A stretch of 49,463 nucleotides of DNA. Source: Candidatus Obscuribacter sp. Lineage in GTDB: Bacteria > Cyanobacteriota > Vampirovibrionia > Obscuribacterales > Obscuribacteraceae. A program made the position numbers and the translations under genes. Positions 8,231 through 16,246 of the stretch are shown piece after piece. The stretch covers positions 1 through 49,463 of the forward strand of contig JADYXR010000202.1 in assembly GCA_021772095.1 (NCBI GenBank). Reading direction: 5' to 3'. The number at the start of each line of letters is the position of its first letter. Position 1 is the stretch's first letter. The notes below the pieces were generated by a model. The model was not told the origin of the DNA and did not search any database. It saw nothing but the letters and a program-made list of their open reading frames with translations.

Positions 8231-9240
8231 CCCTGAGTTCCTTCTCTCGACTTGGCTTCAACCAGCAGAAGATGCACCACAACTAGTGAGCACCTCGAAG
8301 CAGCATCAAACAAACTCGGCACAGAGGTGAGCGAAACATCGCGACAAGTCGTGATGGCAGTCACCGGGGTGAGTGATACATCCGACGAGTCGTGATGGCG
8401 ATTCACCTGTGCGTGCATCTCCGGCGGCATAGTGTGCGGCTTGGGGGAGATTGATTAAAGCTTGTTTGATTTGTTTGCTTGGTTTCTGCTGGAGTTTTGA
8501 AGTGAAGTAAGGACTTAAACCTAGCGAAAAGTTCTCTAAAAGGAACGTTTATTTTCGTAATGTGCTTCAGGAGCGATTTCGTAATGATCGTTACACAAAA
8601 TCTGTTTGACAAATGCGCTGGTACTCGAGCCGGGTGATGTCTGAGAAGCTGGGCGGAGAGGGCGTTTTGATGAACGATAGAGATTTGGACTTGTGGTTTT
8701 AGCAAAAGCCTTCGCAATGGTTATGTAGATTTGCGATGGTAGCGCCGGGTTTGCAAGCGCGTCCTTTTGCGTTTTGAAAATCTTGGAGCTAAAAAAGCTC
8801 GCGAAGATAAGCTAGGTCGTTCCGATATTTTTGAATGCGGGAGTTTGGCTTTCGATTTGGGAATCGCGAGGGCGGCGTGGTTCGAAACCGCAGCCTGGAT
8901 AAGACTTTGAACGTTTTGTTCTCATGTATGAAGGGCTGTTACAAGAGATGTTAAGCGTGCTTCACACGGGTCACTAGTGATACCAATACTTATCGCTTGA
9001 CAACAAATATCTTTTGGTGTGTATCCCGCAAACTCTCTAACCACCTGAATTACCAATATCCAGTTCTTCCTTGTTGTCAGGGCGGGCTGAACACATCATC
9101 AGGCGATAGCAACTAGAAACCTCTGGATGCAGGTCCGAACCCTGTTTTCAGAACGCGAAGTTCGTCGCCTTCTCGTGGACCGGTTCCAACCGTGCCGCAA
9201 GAGGACGACGTGCATTTCGTAACCTCTCGAAGGAGATCAC
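8231..9240. other. 1 kb gap with a two-copy repeat, no gene
   Basis: No credible reading frame. The left part holds the 39-base direct repeat described separately (8327-8407). The rest (8430-9180) is lower in G+C and featureless to my eye. The divergent promoters for the leftward cluster and for the 9241 gene should lie here. Confidence 0.45.
8327..8407. repeat. Two tandem 39-base direct repeats
   Basis: Copy 1 (8327-8365) and copy 2 (8369-8407) both begin GTGAG, share ACATC, then (A/G)AGTCGTGATGGC, and end TCACC, with few differences. The period is 42 bases. They lie about 100 bases upstream of the leftward gene start at 8230, where they could be regulator-binding sites or decayed duplication. 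Confidence 0.7.
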
Positions 9241-10617
9241 ATGATCCTGTTAGTTTTGCTGGCTGCTGCCATCACCCTTGCGGTGGGCTATGCGGCGAAG
9301 GTTTATCTCGAGAAAGTCGGCTCCGTGCAACAGATCACGAACAAAGAGTTCTTGATCGCCTCTGCCGTCATGCTCGTTCTTGTCATTCCTGGCACTGCCT
9401 ATGTCGGTCGCACCGTCGCCATCAACAATCAGACCTCGTTCACCGAGAACTGGACTGGTTGGGAAACCGGCGTCAAGTGGGAAAAGATCAAATGCGAACG
9501 GGACGGCTGGTGCAAGCGCTGCTATGACTGCGATCCTTACCAGGAACCGTATGAGTGCGGCAGTTACGAGGGCGAAGGCAACAATCGGCGCTATGTGTCG
9601 AAGACCTGCACTCGCACCAAGTATCACTCCTGTCCCTACACGGACTACGAGTGGACCTTCACGGTGCAGACTACGCTCGGCGAATACACGATCGCCTGGC
9701 ACAATCTGCCCACCGACCCGGACAATCACCGCTTCCGCCGCTGGACGCGCGTGCCCTCGCACTACGAATCCGGTGTGCCCGACTTCTGGTCGCGCGTTCG
9801 CGAGCGGCTCGAAGCAGGCAATCCCGGACCGGTAACGGCTCGGCGGTCGTACGACAACTTCATCCTGGCGTCGCAGGCTTCGATCATGAAGCGTTTCAAC
9901 ACCGAGGTGGAGCAGTACACGAAAGCCAACCTCCTGCCGGCAATCGCGCAGGATGCCAATCTTCATGATTTCTACTTCCTCAACCGTGCCTACTTCGTCG
10001 GCGTCAATCCGCCGGCTGGTGACTGGCGAATGGCTACCAACCGTTTCAACGCGGCGTTCGGAACGCAGTTGCAGGGCGACTTGCACCTCGTGATCGTGGA
10101 CGCCAACAAGGTCGACAACCCGGACAACTATGTCGGTGCCCTCGTGGCTTACTGGCAATCGGAGAAGTTCGGTAAGCAGGCTTTGTCGAAGAACGGAGTG
10201 GTCGTCGTGCTCGGCACCAGGGATGGCAAGGTGACGGAATGGGCGCGTGCTGCAACCGGCATGCCGCTCGGCAACGAACAGCTGCTCCTGCAGCTGCAGT
10301 ACGACCTCAAAGGCGTCGCCCTCGACCCGGGCACGCTGCTCGGCAATCCGACGGCTAAGGTGTTGTCGACGGACAAGGTCGAGGTGCAGCTGAGCTCGAG
10401 CGTGCTCGAGAAGGTTCTCTGGGGCCAGCACAAGTTCGAGCGCGTTCGCATGAAGGGCGATGACGGGGAGAGCGGCTTCCTCTATCTGCTCACCGAAATC
10501 GAACCGACCACCGGTCAGATGATCGGCATCCTATCCGTGATGTTGCTGTTCGCAGGCATCGCGTGGGGCATCTGCATCTACGCCGGCGACAACGTTTTTC
10601 GTCGCTTCCGGCGTTAA
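9241..10617 (+). CDS. TPM-domain-like membrane protein with Cys-rich segment
   Basis: A 458-residue membrane protein. Two N-terminal helices lie at about residues 1-20 and 38-58, and one C-terminal helix at about 427-448, leaving a large soluble domain between them. Residues about 80-130 contain some seven Cys (CERDGWCKRCYDCD...C...C...C), which could bind a metal or form disulfides. Residues about 270-360 (GDLHLVIVDA..., AYWQSEKFG, NGVVVVLGTRDG) follow the strand and helix order of TPM domains, the YgcG-type partners often found beside LemA. That match and the two LemA-like genes downstream support a membrane-stress or envelope role, but this is inference. The ATG at 9241 has AAGGAG 6 bases upstream. 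Confidence 0.6.
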   Translation: MILLVLLAAAITLAVGYAAKVYLEKVGSVQQITNKEFLIASAVMLVLVIPGTAYVGRTVAINNQTSFTENWTGWETGVKWEKIKCERDGWCKRCYDCDPYQEPYECGSYEGEGNNRRYVSKTCTRTKYHSCPYTDYEWTFTVQTTLGEYTIAWHNLPTDPDNHRFRRWTRVPSHYESGVPDFWSRVRERLEAGNPGPVTARRSYDNFILASQASIMKRFNTEVEQYTKANLLPAIAQDANLHDFYFLNRAYFVGVNPPAGDWRMATNRFNAAFGTQLQGDLHLVIVDANKVDNPDNYVGALVAYWQSEKFGKQALSKNGVVVVLGTRDGKVTEWARAATGMPLGNEQLLLQLQYDLKGVALDPGTLLGNPTAKVLSTDKVEVQLSSSVLEKVLWGQHKFERVRMKGDDGESGFLYLLTEIEPTTGQMIGILSVMLLFAGIAWGICIYAGDNVFRRFRR

Positions 10618-10767
10618 GTTAAGTACGTCCGTCCCAAACGCCAGTCTGCTCCGGCTGGTCACGCGTTGTTTTGCGCAGCAGCCTCGTGCTCTGTGTTCTG
10701 AGTGCGCCACCGCATCTGGTGCCGCGCTTTCAACCCCAATCTCAACAATTCCGTCAGGAGAAATCTC

Positions 10768-11403
10768 ATGGGTAAAGGCCTCATCATCACGCTCGGCGTG
10801 ATTGCAGCTCTCGTCGTCGGCGCCTTCAGCCTCTACGGCTACGTCAACAACATGCGCAACGAAGGTATCCGCATGGAGACCACGCTCTCCGCGCAGTACC
10901 TCGACAACCAGAATGAGCTCTCCTCGTTCAAGTCGTCCTTCTACGAGCAAGTCGGCGTCGCCAATCTGAAGTCGGACAAGCTCGACCAGATCATCGAAGA
11001 CGCGGTCAAGGGTCGCTACGAAGGCAAGATGAACCCCGGCACCGGCGGCGCCATGTTCTCGGCGATCACCGAAGCCTATCCGGACCTCAAGGGTCAGCTC
11101 GACCTCTATGACCGCATCGTCGACTTCGTCAAAGCCGGCCGCGAGCAGTACAAGCAGAAGCAGTCCAAGCTCATCGGCCAGCTCCAGGCCTATGACTACT
11201 GGCGCCAGGAAGGGCTCGTCAAGTCCATGTTCCTCGGCAACTTCTTCCCGTCGCAGGCGCTTGTCGCCCGCATCGGCACCAGCGTCCAGCGCGGCCAGGC
11301 GGCGCTCGACCAGATGTACATCATCGTCCTCACCTCGGACACCAAGAAGGCCTACGAGACCGGCATCGACGAGCCGATGCAGGTTCCCGGCGGCAAGAAG
11401 TAA
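10768..11403 (+). CDS. LemA-like membrane-anchored protein, copy 1
   Basis: A 211-residue protein with an N-terminal membrane anchor (residues 4-24, GLIITLGVIAALVVGAF), followed by a helical domain arranged like LemA proteins: a first helix with NNMRNEGIRMET...Y, an amphipathic pair, and a late helix with YDYWRQEG and the FFPSQAL stretch where LemA has the F-P-x-x-x-A motif. LemA proteins are N-out membrane proteins of unclear role, often genetically linked to TPM proteins, as here. The start is the ATG at 10768, preceded by AGGAG. It differs from copy 2 at about 22 of 211 residues. The gene is very rich in C- and G-ending codons, suggesting high expression. A hairpin at 11416-11449 follows. 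Confidence 0.6.
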   Translation: MGKGLIITLGVIAALVVGAFSLYGYVNNMRNEGIRMETTLSAQYLDNQNELSSFKSSFYEQVGVANLKSDKLDQIIEDAVKGRYEGKMNPGTGGAMFSAITEAYPDLKGQLDLYDRIVDFVKAGREQYKQKQSKLIGQLQAYDYWRQEGLVKSMFLGNFFPSQALVARIGTSVQRGQAALDQMYIIVLTSDTKKAYETGIDEPMQVPGGKK

Positions 11404-11415
11404 GCAACTCCCGAT

Positions 11416-11449
11416 ACCGGCAGCGGTGGCATCATTTGCCGCTGCCGGT
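11416..11449 (+). terminator. 11-bp hairpin after LemA-like copy 1
   Basis: ACCGGCAGCGG (11416-11426) pairs perfectly with CCGCTGCCGGT (11439-11449) around a TGGCATCATTTG loop. There is no T tract, so it may stabilise the mRNA end or weaken read-through. The loop closely resembles that of the 13346 terminator. Confidence 0.6.
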
Positions 11450-11557
11450 TCGTCCTGCGAACTAAACATTTGCTGGAATGGTGGGCTTGCTCCGCTCCTC
11501 CAGTTCACCGCCGAATTTATTCGGTATGGCACAGCTCCCAACAGAAGGAATGGGGCT

Positions 11558-11917
11558 TTGAAAAACATGTTCACTGGAATCCTCGGAAGCGCCGCATTTT
11601 GCGCCGCGTTCGAAATGGTCGTCAATCTGATGGCTTATGGTGACCCGACCAAGATTGTCGGCTCGCTCGTCATCGGCTCGGTTCTCGGTGCGATCATCGG
11701 CGGCGCGATTGCGTTGTTCCGACCCGACCGTCCCGTCGTCACCGGCACGATCGCAGGCACCGTCCTGTGCGCTGCCATCATCGCGCTTCTGGCTGCCGTC
11801 AACGTCACCGCCATCACCTCGCTTCTCAGCCTGGTTCTTGTGGCGGTCACCGTGATCGGCATCGGCGCGTCGAGCGGACTCGGGTACCGCGTTTTCGGTC
11901 CGGCTGCGGTTCGGTAG
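11558..11917 (+). CDS. Four-helix membrane protein, unknown function
   Basis: A 119-residue, extremely hydrophobic protein with four membrane helices: about residues 8-28, 38-58, 65-86 and 90-110. Charges are few (RPDRP in the central loop, basic end). No family is recognised. The likely start is the TTG at 11558 (MKNMFTG), since AAGGA sits 8 bases before it; the ATG nine bases later is an alternative. It lies between two nearly identical LemA-like genes and is probably cotranscribed with them, so it may be part of the same membrane assembly. Confidence 0.6.
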   Translation: MKNMFTGILGSAAFCAAFEMVVNLMAYGDPTKIVGSLVIGSVLGAIIGGAIALFRPDRPVVTGTIAGTVLCAAIIALLAAVNVTAITSLLSLVLVAVTVIGIGASSGLGYRVFGPAAVR

Positions 11918-12001
11918 TCGGTTTCTTCACTTCGGCTGCGTCACCATCCCTGGTGGCGTAGCTTCACGTCAACAACTTCTTTCCTGTCAGGAGAAATTCA
12001 C

Positions 12002-12637
12002 ATGACCAAGGGTCTTCTCATCACCTTAGGCGTCGTAGTCGCTCTCGTCGTCGGCGCCTTCAGCATGTACGGCTACGTCAACTCGATGCGCAACGACGGC
12101 ATCCGCATGGAGACCGCGCTCTCCGCGCAGTACCTCGACAACCAGAACGAGCTCTCCTCGTTCAAGTCGTCCTTCTACGAGCAGATGGGCGTCGCCAATC
12201 TGAAGTCGGACAAGCTCGACCAGATCATCTCGGACGCGGTCAAGGGTCGCTACGAGGGCAAGATGGAACCCGGCACCGGCGGCGCCATGTTCTCGGCGAT
12301 CACCGAAGCCTATCCGGACCTCAAGGGCCAGCTCGACCTCTACGACCGCATCGTCGACTTCGTTCGCGCCGGCCGTGAAGCCTACAAGAGCAAGCAGACC
12401 AAGCTGATCGACATGCTGCGCGTGTACGACTACTGGCGCCAGGAAGGGCTCGTGAAGAGCATGTTCCTCGGCAACTTCTTCCCGTCGCAGGCGCTCAACG
12501 CCCGCATCGGTGCGAGCGTCCAGCGCGGACAGGCTGCCCTCGACCAGATGTACATCATCGTGCTGACCTCGGACACCAAGAAGGCGTACGAGACCGGCAC
12601 CGACGAGCCCATGCAGGTCCCCGGCGGCAAGAAGTAA
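12002..12637 (+). CDS. LemA-like membrane-anchored protein, copy 2
   Basis: A 211-residue near-duplicate of the protein at 10768-11403, identical at about 189 of 211 positions. It has the same length, anchor (residues 4-24) and C-terminal PMQVPGGKK. Most differences are in the anchor region and in a patch at about residues 122-141; the segment 40-76 is almost unchanged. The ATG at 12002 has AGGAG nine bases upstream. The near-identity with conserved reading frames indicates recent duplication or gene conversion, with both copies under selection. A degenerate 27-base repeat follows the stop codon. Confidence 0.6.
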   Translation: MTKGLLITLGVVVALVVGAFSMYGYVNSMRNDGIRMETALSAQYLDNQNELSSFKSSFYEQMGVANLKSDKLDQIISDAVKGRYEGKMEPGTGGAMFSAITEAYPDLKGQLDLYDRIVDFVRAGREAYKSKQTKLIDMLRVYDYWRQEGLVKSMFLGNFFPSQALNARIGASVQRGQAALDQMYIIVLTSDTKKAYETGTDEPMQVPGGKK

Positions 12638-12649
12638 GTCACGCCGCCA

Positions 12650-12810
12650 GGCGTCGACTGAACGACATCTGGTGTCGACAAAACCAGTCTGCACCAGGCG
12701 TCGAACGGAACGATGAACTGCGCACGCGTCGACTAAAGCGACGTTTGCATCAGGCGTCGAACGACACGGCGAAAGCTCCGTCGTCGCAATCCGGTTCGCG
12801 TCACGTCGAC
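12650..12810. repeat. Degenerate ~27-base repeats with GGCGTCGA core
   Basis: The core (G/C)GCGTCGA or close variants occur at 12650, 12671, 12698, 12726, 12753 and 12804. The three central intervals are 27-28 bases. Each unit continues with an A-rich step such as ACGGAACGAT, CTAAAGCGAC or ACGACACGG. The series starts right after the LemA-like copy 2 stop codon. It could be an array of protein-binding sites or slippage-derived sequence. Confidence 0.6.
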
Positions 12811-12856
12811 ACAATCGTGGCGATGGTACGCGAGCCGGAACACGGAGCATCACCCC

Positions 12857-12884
12857 GAACGGCGTCCAGCGCTGGATGCCGTTC
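12857..12884 (+). terminator. Perfect 12-bp hairpin
   Basis: GAACGGCGTCCA pairs with TGGATGCCGTTC (one G-T) around a GCGC loop. It is not followed by T residues. It precedes a short open frame with a strong ribosome site. Confidence 0.55.
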
Positions 12885-12891
12885 AATCAAC

Positions 12892-12920
12892 GGGAGAGAG
12901 TTCGCATGAACAGCAGTTAG
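12892..12920 (+). promoter_or_regulatory. Micro-ORF MNSS-stop with strong ribosome site
   Basis: GGGAGAGAG (12892-12900) is spaced for ribosome binding before ATG AAC AGC AGT TAG (12906-12920). It lies in the leader of the zinc-ribbon gene at 13083. A four-codon frame cannot make a stable protein, so any role would be regulatory. This could also be chance. Confidence 0.3.
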
Positions 12921-13082
12921 GTCGGTCAACTTTCGCCATCACGGCTGCCACCACGGGCGGTTCGAAGCGTTCGCGCAGAGAACTCCTGGGGCGACCCTGT
13001 GCGGTCCACGAGACTTGTAGAAGACTAGCTCTTCGTCAGGTCTTCGGGCATCCGGCTGATGGAATGACCGAGGAAAAACGAC

Positions 13083-13340
13083 ATGCGTCAATTCGACCAA
13101 AAAGCCGCTCACAAGCGTTGCACCAAGCACCGCGATGTGATGGAAACGTCCGCGACCGCCGGATGCTTCTACTGCCTGGCAGTGTTCCCGCCCAGCGAGG
13201 TCAAGGAGTGGACCGACGGACAAACCACGGCGCTGTGCCCCAAGTGCGGCATAGACTCCGTGGTCCCGTCCACGCCTGACTTCCCTGTCACGGAAGACGT
13301 GCTGAAGCAGATGGAAGCGTACTGGTTCGCGGATTGCTGA
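13083..13340 (+). CDS. Zinc-ribbon cytoplasmic protein of unknown function
   Basis: An 85-residue protein with two CxxC pairs, C28-x2-C31 (GCFYC) and C52-x2-C55 (LCPKCG), which should bind one zinc. The signature GCFYC...FPPSEVKEW...ALCPKCGIDSV...YWF matches a widespread family of small bacterial proteins with no assigned role. No membrane segment is present. The ATG at 13083 has GAGGA eight bases upstream. An in-frame ATG-like shadow at 13064 belongs to another frame. A clear intrinsic terminator follows, so the gene is likely transcribed alone or ends the preceding transcript. Confidence 0.75.
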   Translation: MRQFDQKAAHKRCTKHRDVMETSATAGCFYCLAVFPPSEVKEWTDGQTTALCPKCGIDSVVPSTPDFPVTEDVLKQMEAYWFADC

Positions 13341-13345
13341 GTAAC

Positions 13346-13380
13346 CGCCGGCGGTGGCATCTTGTTGCCGCCGGCGTTTT
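13346..13380 (+). terminator. Intrinsic terminator after the zinc-ribbon gene
   Basis: CGCCGGCGG (13346-13354) pairs perfectly with CCGCCGGCG (13368-13376) and is followed by TTTT. The loop TGGCATCTTGTTG resembles the loop of the 11416 hairpin. Confidence 0.75.
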
Positions 13381-13406
13381 CTGCCCGGTATCTTATCTTC
13401 CGGTTT

Positions 13407-13629
13407 CTCCGAGCAGTTTCGCTGTGAAGTAACCTCGAAGTTGCTCGGAGTTTCTTCGCTCGTTGTTCGGATAGCCACCGAACTTTCCACAACCGCTAAT
13501 TGACGATCGAGGCAACTTCGTTCTTGCAGCGAAGTTTCCTGGCTCGTCGAACAAACAGATGAACCGCCCGCGGTGCGTATCAACCGATGGCGGACTTTCT
13601 GTTGCCGACGTTCCAAACGTTGGCGAACA
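13407..13629 (+). promoter_or_regulatory. Structured leader of the sigma factor gene
   Basis: Three strong helices precede the sigma gene. The first (13407-13450) pairs CTCCGAGCA/TGCTCGGAG, extended by GTTTCG/CGAAGT. The second (13514-13536) pairs AACTTCG/CGAAGTT. The third (13600-13629) pairs TGTT-GCCGACGTT with AACGTTGGC-G-AACA around a CCA loop and ends about 36 bases before the start codon. CGAAGTTGC (13436-13444) could instead pair with GCAACTTCG (13512-13520), which would break the first two helices. Such alternatives are typical of temperature- or protein-controlled sigma factor mRNAs, but function is inferred. Confidence 0.5.
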
Positions 13630-13665
13630 CGTGTCAACAACGCGCTCAGAAGAAGGGAATCTTGG

Positions 13666-14508
13666 ATGAACAATCCTAACTCTTACTATTCGGACTTCCT
13701 CACGGGTTACTTGCAGCGTGCCTATCAGGCGCCGCTTCTCGCCCCGGAAGAAGAAACCGCGCTTGTCGTCGCCATGGAGAAGGGCGGACGCGAAGGCGAA
13801 CGAGCGCGAAACGCGCTTGTCACCGCCCACCTGAAGATGGTGATTCCGGTCGCCAAAAAGTTCCTGGGCTACGGTGTGCCGCTCGAGGACCTGGTTCAGG
13901 AGGGCAACGTCGGTCTGATCAAGGCCGCCGCCAAGTTCGAGCGTACGTTCGGGACCCGCTTCTCGACCTACGCCTGGTGGTACGTGCGTGTCGCGGTGAA
14001 GGAATTCGCCAGCGACAATCACTCCACCGTGCGCATCCCGGCCACCAAGCGCAAAGTCCTTGCCGCCTTCAAGAAGGCGCTCAAGACTCTGCGCGAAAAC
14101 CAGGAGCCCGCGTCCGACGAGAGGATCGCCAAGCTCATGAACGTCTCCGTCAAGGAAGTTCGTGACCTCGCCGATCTCGCGCTCATCGAAGTCTCGCTCA
14201 ACGCCAAGGTCGGCGACACGGAAGACTCGGCCGAGATGGGCGACATGCTGGAAGACACTTCGGTCGAAAGCGTCGAGAGCCGCGTCATCACTGCAGAGAT
14301 GCAGGCTGTCGTTCGGGCTTCCCTCGACGCTCTGGACGACCGCGAGCGTGTCATCATCGCCGGGCGCTTCGCTCTCAACGATGACGAACATTTGACGCTG
14401 GAGGATCTGGCGCAGCAGTTCGGCATCTCGCGCGAGCGGATTCGCCAGATCGAGGCGAAAGCATTGGACAAGCTCTCTCGGGTTGCGAAACTCAAGGCTG
14501 TCCGGTAA
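13666..14508 (+). CDS. RNA polymerase sigma-70 family factor (RpoH/group 3-like)
   Basis: A 280-residue sigma factor that would direct RNA polymerase to a set of promoters. Region 2 spans about residues 45-115, with the -10 recognition helix FSTYAWWYVRVAVKEF and the core-binding DLVQEGNVGLIKA motif. Region 3 lies at about 120-200. Region 4 spans about 215-275, with the helix-turn-helix LTLEDLAQQFGISRERIRQIE for the -35 element. There is no region 1.1, and the length is close to heat-shock-type RpoH rather than the housekeeping factor. The ATG at 13666 is preferred because the longer frame upstream encodes Arg-rich non-homologous sequence. The structured leader upstream suggests post-transcriptional control. 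Which stress it serves is unknown. Confidence 0.85.
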   Translation: MNNPNSYYSDFLTGYLQRAYQAPLLAPEEETALVVAMEKGGREGERARNALVTAHLKMVIPVAKKFLGYGVPLEDLVQEGNVGLIKAAAKFERTFGTRFSTYAWWYVRVAVKEFASDNHSTVRIPATKRKVLAAFKKALKTLRENQEPASDERIAKLMNVSVKEVRDLADLALIEVSLNAKVGDTEDSAEMGDMLEDTSVESVESRVITAEMQAVVRASLDALDDRERVIIAGRFALNDDEHLTLEDLAQQFGISRERIRQIEAKALDKLSRVAKLKAVR

Positions 14509-14534
14509 CTGACCTCATTTTTTAGAGGAGCACT

Positions 14535-14618
14535 ATGACCCCAAAGTTGAAACATCCCAAACGCTTGCGACGACGAATGAAGTCGATTGCAAGCGACTAC
14601 CGCTTCGGGTCCGCATAG
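14535..14618 (+). CDS. Short basic peptide ORF
   Basis: A 27-residue frame (MTPKLKHPKRLRRRMKSIAS...) with a strong GAGGAG ribosome site five bases before the ATG, 26 bases after the sigma factor stop. It is very basic (about nine Lys/Arg). It is cotranscribed with the sigma gene if expressed. Codon use and the good ribosome site favour translation, but there is no known family and it could be chance. Confidence 0.4.
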   Translation: MTPKLKHPKRLRRRMKSIASDYRFGSA

Positions 14619-14719
14619 TGCCGTGATGTCCTCGTGGACTCGCGGCCCATGCGGTTCGAGTTCACGAACTCGCCGGACGAACATTGGGTTCGTTCGGCGC
14701 GGTTTATCAGGAGGACATC

Positions 14720-15697
14720 ATGAACAATCGACATCTAGTTATCGAGCAAGGAGGCTCGCGGGCAATTCTGACCGGTCTAGGCGCAACGCTGGCTCTCAGG
14801 CTTTCCGGTCTGAAGCAGTGGAGCACGATCGGTGGTATCAGCGGTGGTGCCATCCCGGCGCTGCTGCTGGCCGACAACGCCGACCCCCTCAATCTTATCG
14901 AAACCACCATGGCACTGGATTTCATGAAGCTGCTGCTGCCTGCCAAAGGCGGTAGTGATCCGCTTCGTCCTTTTGCCACTGAACTGGACGGACAGCGCAG
15001 TGTGGCACACAAGTTTGTCGCCCGCATGCTGCGCCGCGGTCTCAGGCATACCGACGGGCTTGGTGAGCTGATCGACAGTCAGGTCAAAACTTGGCCCGAG
15101 GCATTCTGGACCATGGCAGTCAGTGAAAACTCGCACGTCATGTTCACCAGCACCGGCGTCTATGAGTATGGTTTCGACGGCAGCTTCACTGTGCTGTCTG
15201 ACGAACCGGCTCCGCTCTCCCTGGCAATCCGCGCCACCTGCGCCATTCCCGGTCTTCTTCAGGCGGTGGTGTATCAAGGTCGTTATCTGTTCGATGGCGC
15301 TTTGAGCCAGTTTGGCAGCTGCCCGACCGCCTGGGTGCACAAGCACTTCTCGGGCGGAGCAGGCACTGTTGTCAGAGTGGCTTCGACCGGAAAGGACTCG
15401 CGCAAAAACGCGTTTCTCTGCCGCGTCGGCCGCCGTTTGCTTTGCCGTGATTCCAGCAAAATGGACTTCAAGGATGAGGGCAAGGCCGACATCGACATCA
15501 ACGCGCACGTGCCCGACGTCCACGCCATGCGGTTCAAGCTCACTGAACTGCAGAAACAGTCTGGCTTGATCGCCGGATTCAACGCTACCGTCATGGAGCT
15601 GACCAAGAACCACGGTCTGTTCCAGGAAGGCATCAACCCTCTGACCAGCTGCGCGGATTTCGGGCATCTGCTCGAGATGATTCGCCAGTGCGCCTAA
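14720..15697 (+). CDS. Patatin-like phospholipase
   Basis: A 325-residue cytoplasmic serine acylhydrolase of the patatin family, which removes fatty acyl chains from lipids. The oxyanion-hole GGSR is at residues 11-14, the nucleophile elbow GISGG at 39-43 (Ser41), and the catalytic Asp in DGA at residue 192. The order and spacing match RssA/ExoU-type patatins. The C-terminal third (about 230-325) is less conserved. The ATG at 14720 has AGGAGG seven bases upstream. The 121-residue gene at 15725 starts 27 bases after the stop and is probably cotranscribed. Two hairpins (about 14653-14668 and 14672-14697) lie in the leader. The lipid substrate is unknown. Confidence 0.85.
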   Translation: MNNRHLVIEQGGSRAILTGLGATLALRLSGLKQWSTIGGISGGAIPALLLADNADPLNLIETTMALDFMKLLLPAKGGSDPLRPFATELDGQRSVAHKFVARMLRRGLRHTDGLGELIDSQVKTWPEAFWTMAVSENSHVMFTSTGVYEYGFDGSFTVLSDEPAPLSLAIRATCAIPGLLQAVVYQGRYLFDGALSQFGSCPTAWVHKHFSGGAGTVVRVASTGKDSRKNAFLCRVGRRLLCRDSSKMDFKDEGKADIDINAHVPDVHAMRFKLTELQKQSGLIAGFNATVMELTKNHGLFQEGINPLTSCADFGHLLEMIRQCA

Positions 15698-15724
15698 ACC
15701 CATCAACTCGAAGAGGAAACTCAA

Positions 15725-16090
15725 TTGACTTCTCCAAGTAGCGAAAACTTCCAGCAGTTCGTTGCCGTCTGCCGCACCCAGATCGATGGGCGCGAGTGGA
15801 TGCGGCAATGGCCTGGTTCGATCGATCGCAATTCGGTCGCATCGGTGCTCCGGCCGCTGGCCATGAAGTACCGAGCCGCCGCTGAGCGCCTCAAGGACGA
15901 CGAAGTGATTGCCACCATCTTCACCGATGAGGCGTTCGCTCTGTTGTCCGAGCTGCGGAACCAATACTGCTTCTTCGTCATCGTCGAGATTGCCGCTCGC
16001 CACATCGGTGATTACAGCTCAAAAATCGGTGCCGAAGCTGTCAGTGAGGCACTGAAAGCCGAACCGAACATGCCTCGTCGGCTGAGCTAA
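15725..16090 (+). CDS. Small protein coupled to the patatin gene, unknown function
   Basis: A 121-residue mostly helical, soluble protein that I do not recognise. It begins with TTG at 15725, with GAGGAAACTCAA just upstream, and there is no in-frame ATG nearby. A run of helices with KYRAAAERLKDDEVIATIF and a hydrophobic stretch (YCFFVIVEIAARHIG, about residues 84-98) suggests a folded partner protein. It lies 27 bases downstream of the patatin-like gene, so a role as modulator or immunity-type partner of the lipase is possible but unproved. Three hairpins follow its stop codon. Confidence 0.55.
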   Translation: MTSPSSENFQQFVAVCRTQIDGREWMRQWPGSIDRNSVASVLRPLAMKYRAAAERLKDDEVIATIFTDEAFALLSELRNQYCFFVIVEIAARHIGDYSSKIGAEAVSEALKAEPNMPRRLS

Positions 16091-16092
16091 TC

Positions 16093-16169
16093 GTTCGTGT
16101 TTTCGCGAACGTGAAACAAACGTCCACCCTCGGTGGATGAAGTCTAGAAGCGAGAGATCGCTTCTAGAC
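16093..16169 (+). terminator. Three consecutive hairpins after the patatin operon
   Basis: CGTTCG/CGAACG (about 16093-16111); TCCACC-CTC-GGTGGA (16123-16137); and a perfect 12-bp stem GTCTAGAAGCGA/TCGCTTCTAGAC with loop GAGA (16142-16169). There is no long T tract. They probably define or protect the mRNA 3' end. Confidence 0.6.
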
Positions 16170-16246
16170 GTTCCGGCAGTTACTCGGGCCTCGGCCTGAG
16201 CCCATCAATACTACATTTTGACCCTTTTCGGGTCACGGAGTTAATC

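Noticed and set aside
9250..10431. 393-codon minus-strand frame opposite the TPM-like gene
   Set aside because: It mirrors the third-position G+C bias of the real gene and has no start signal or protein-like composition.
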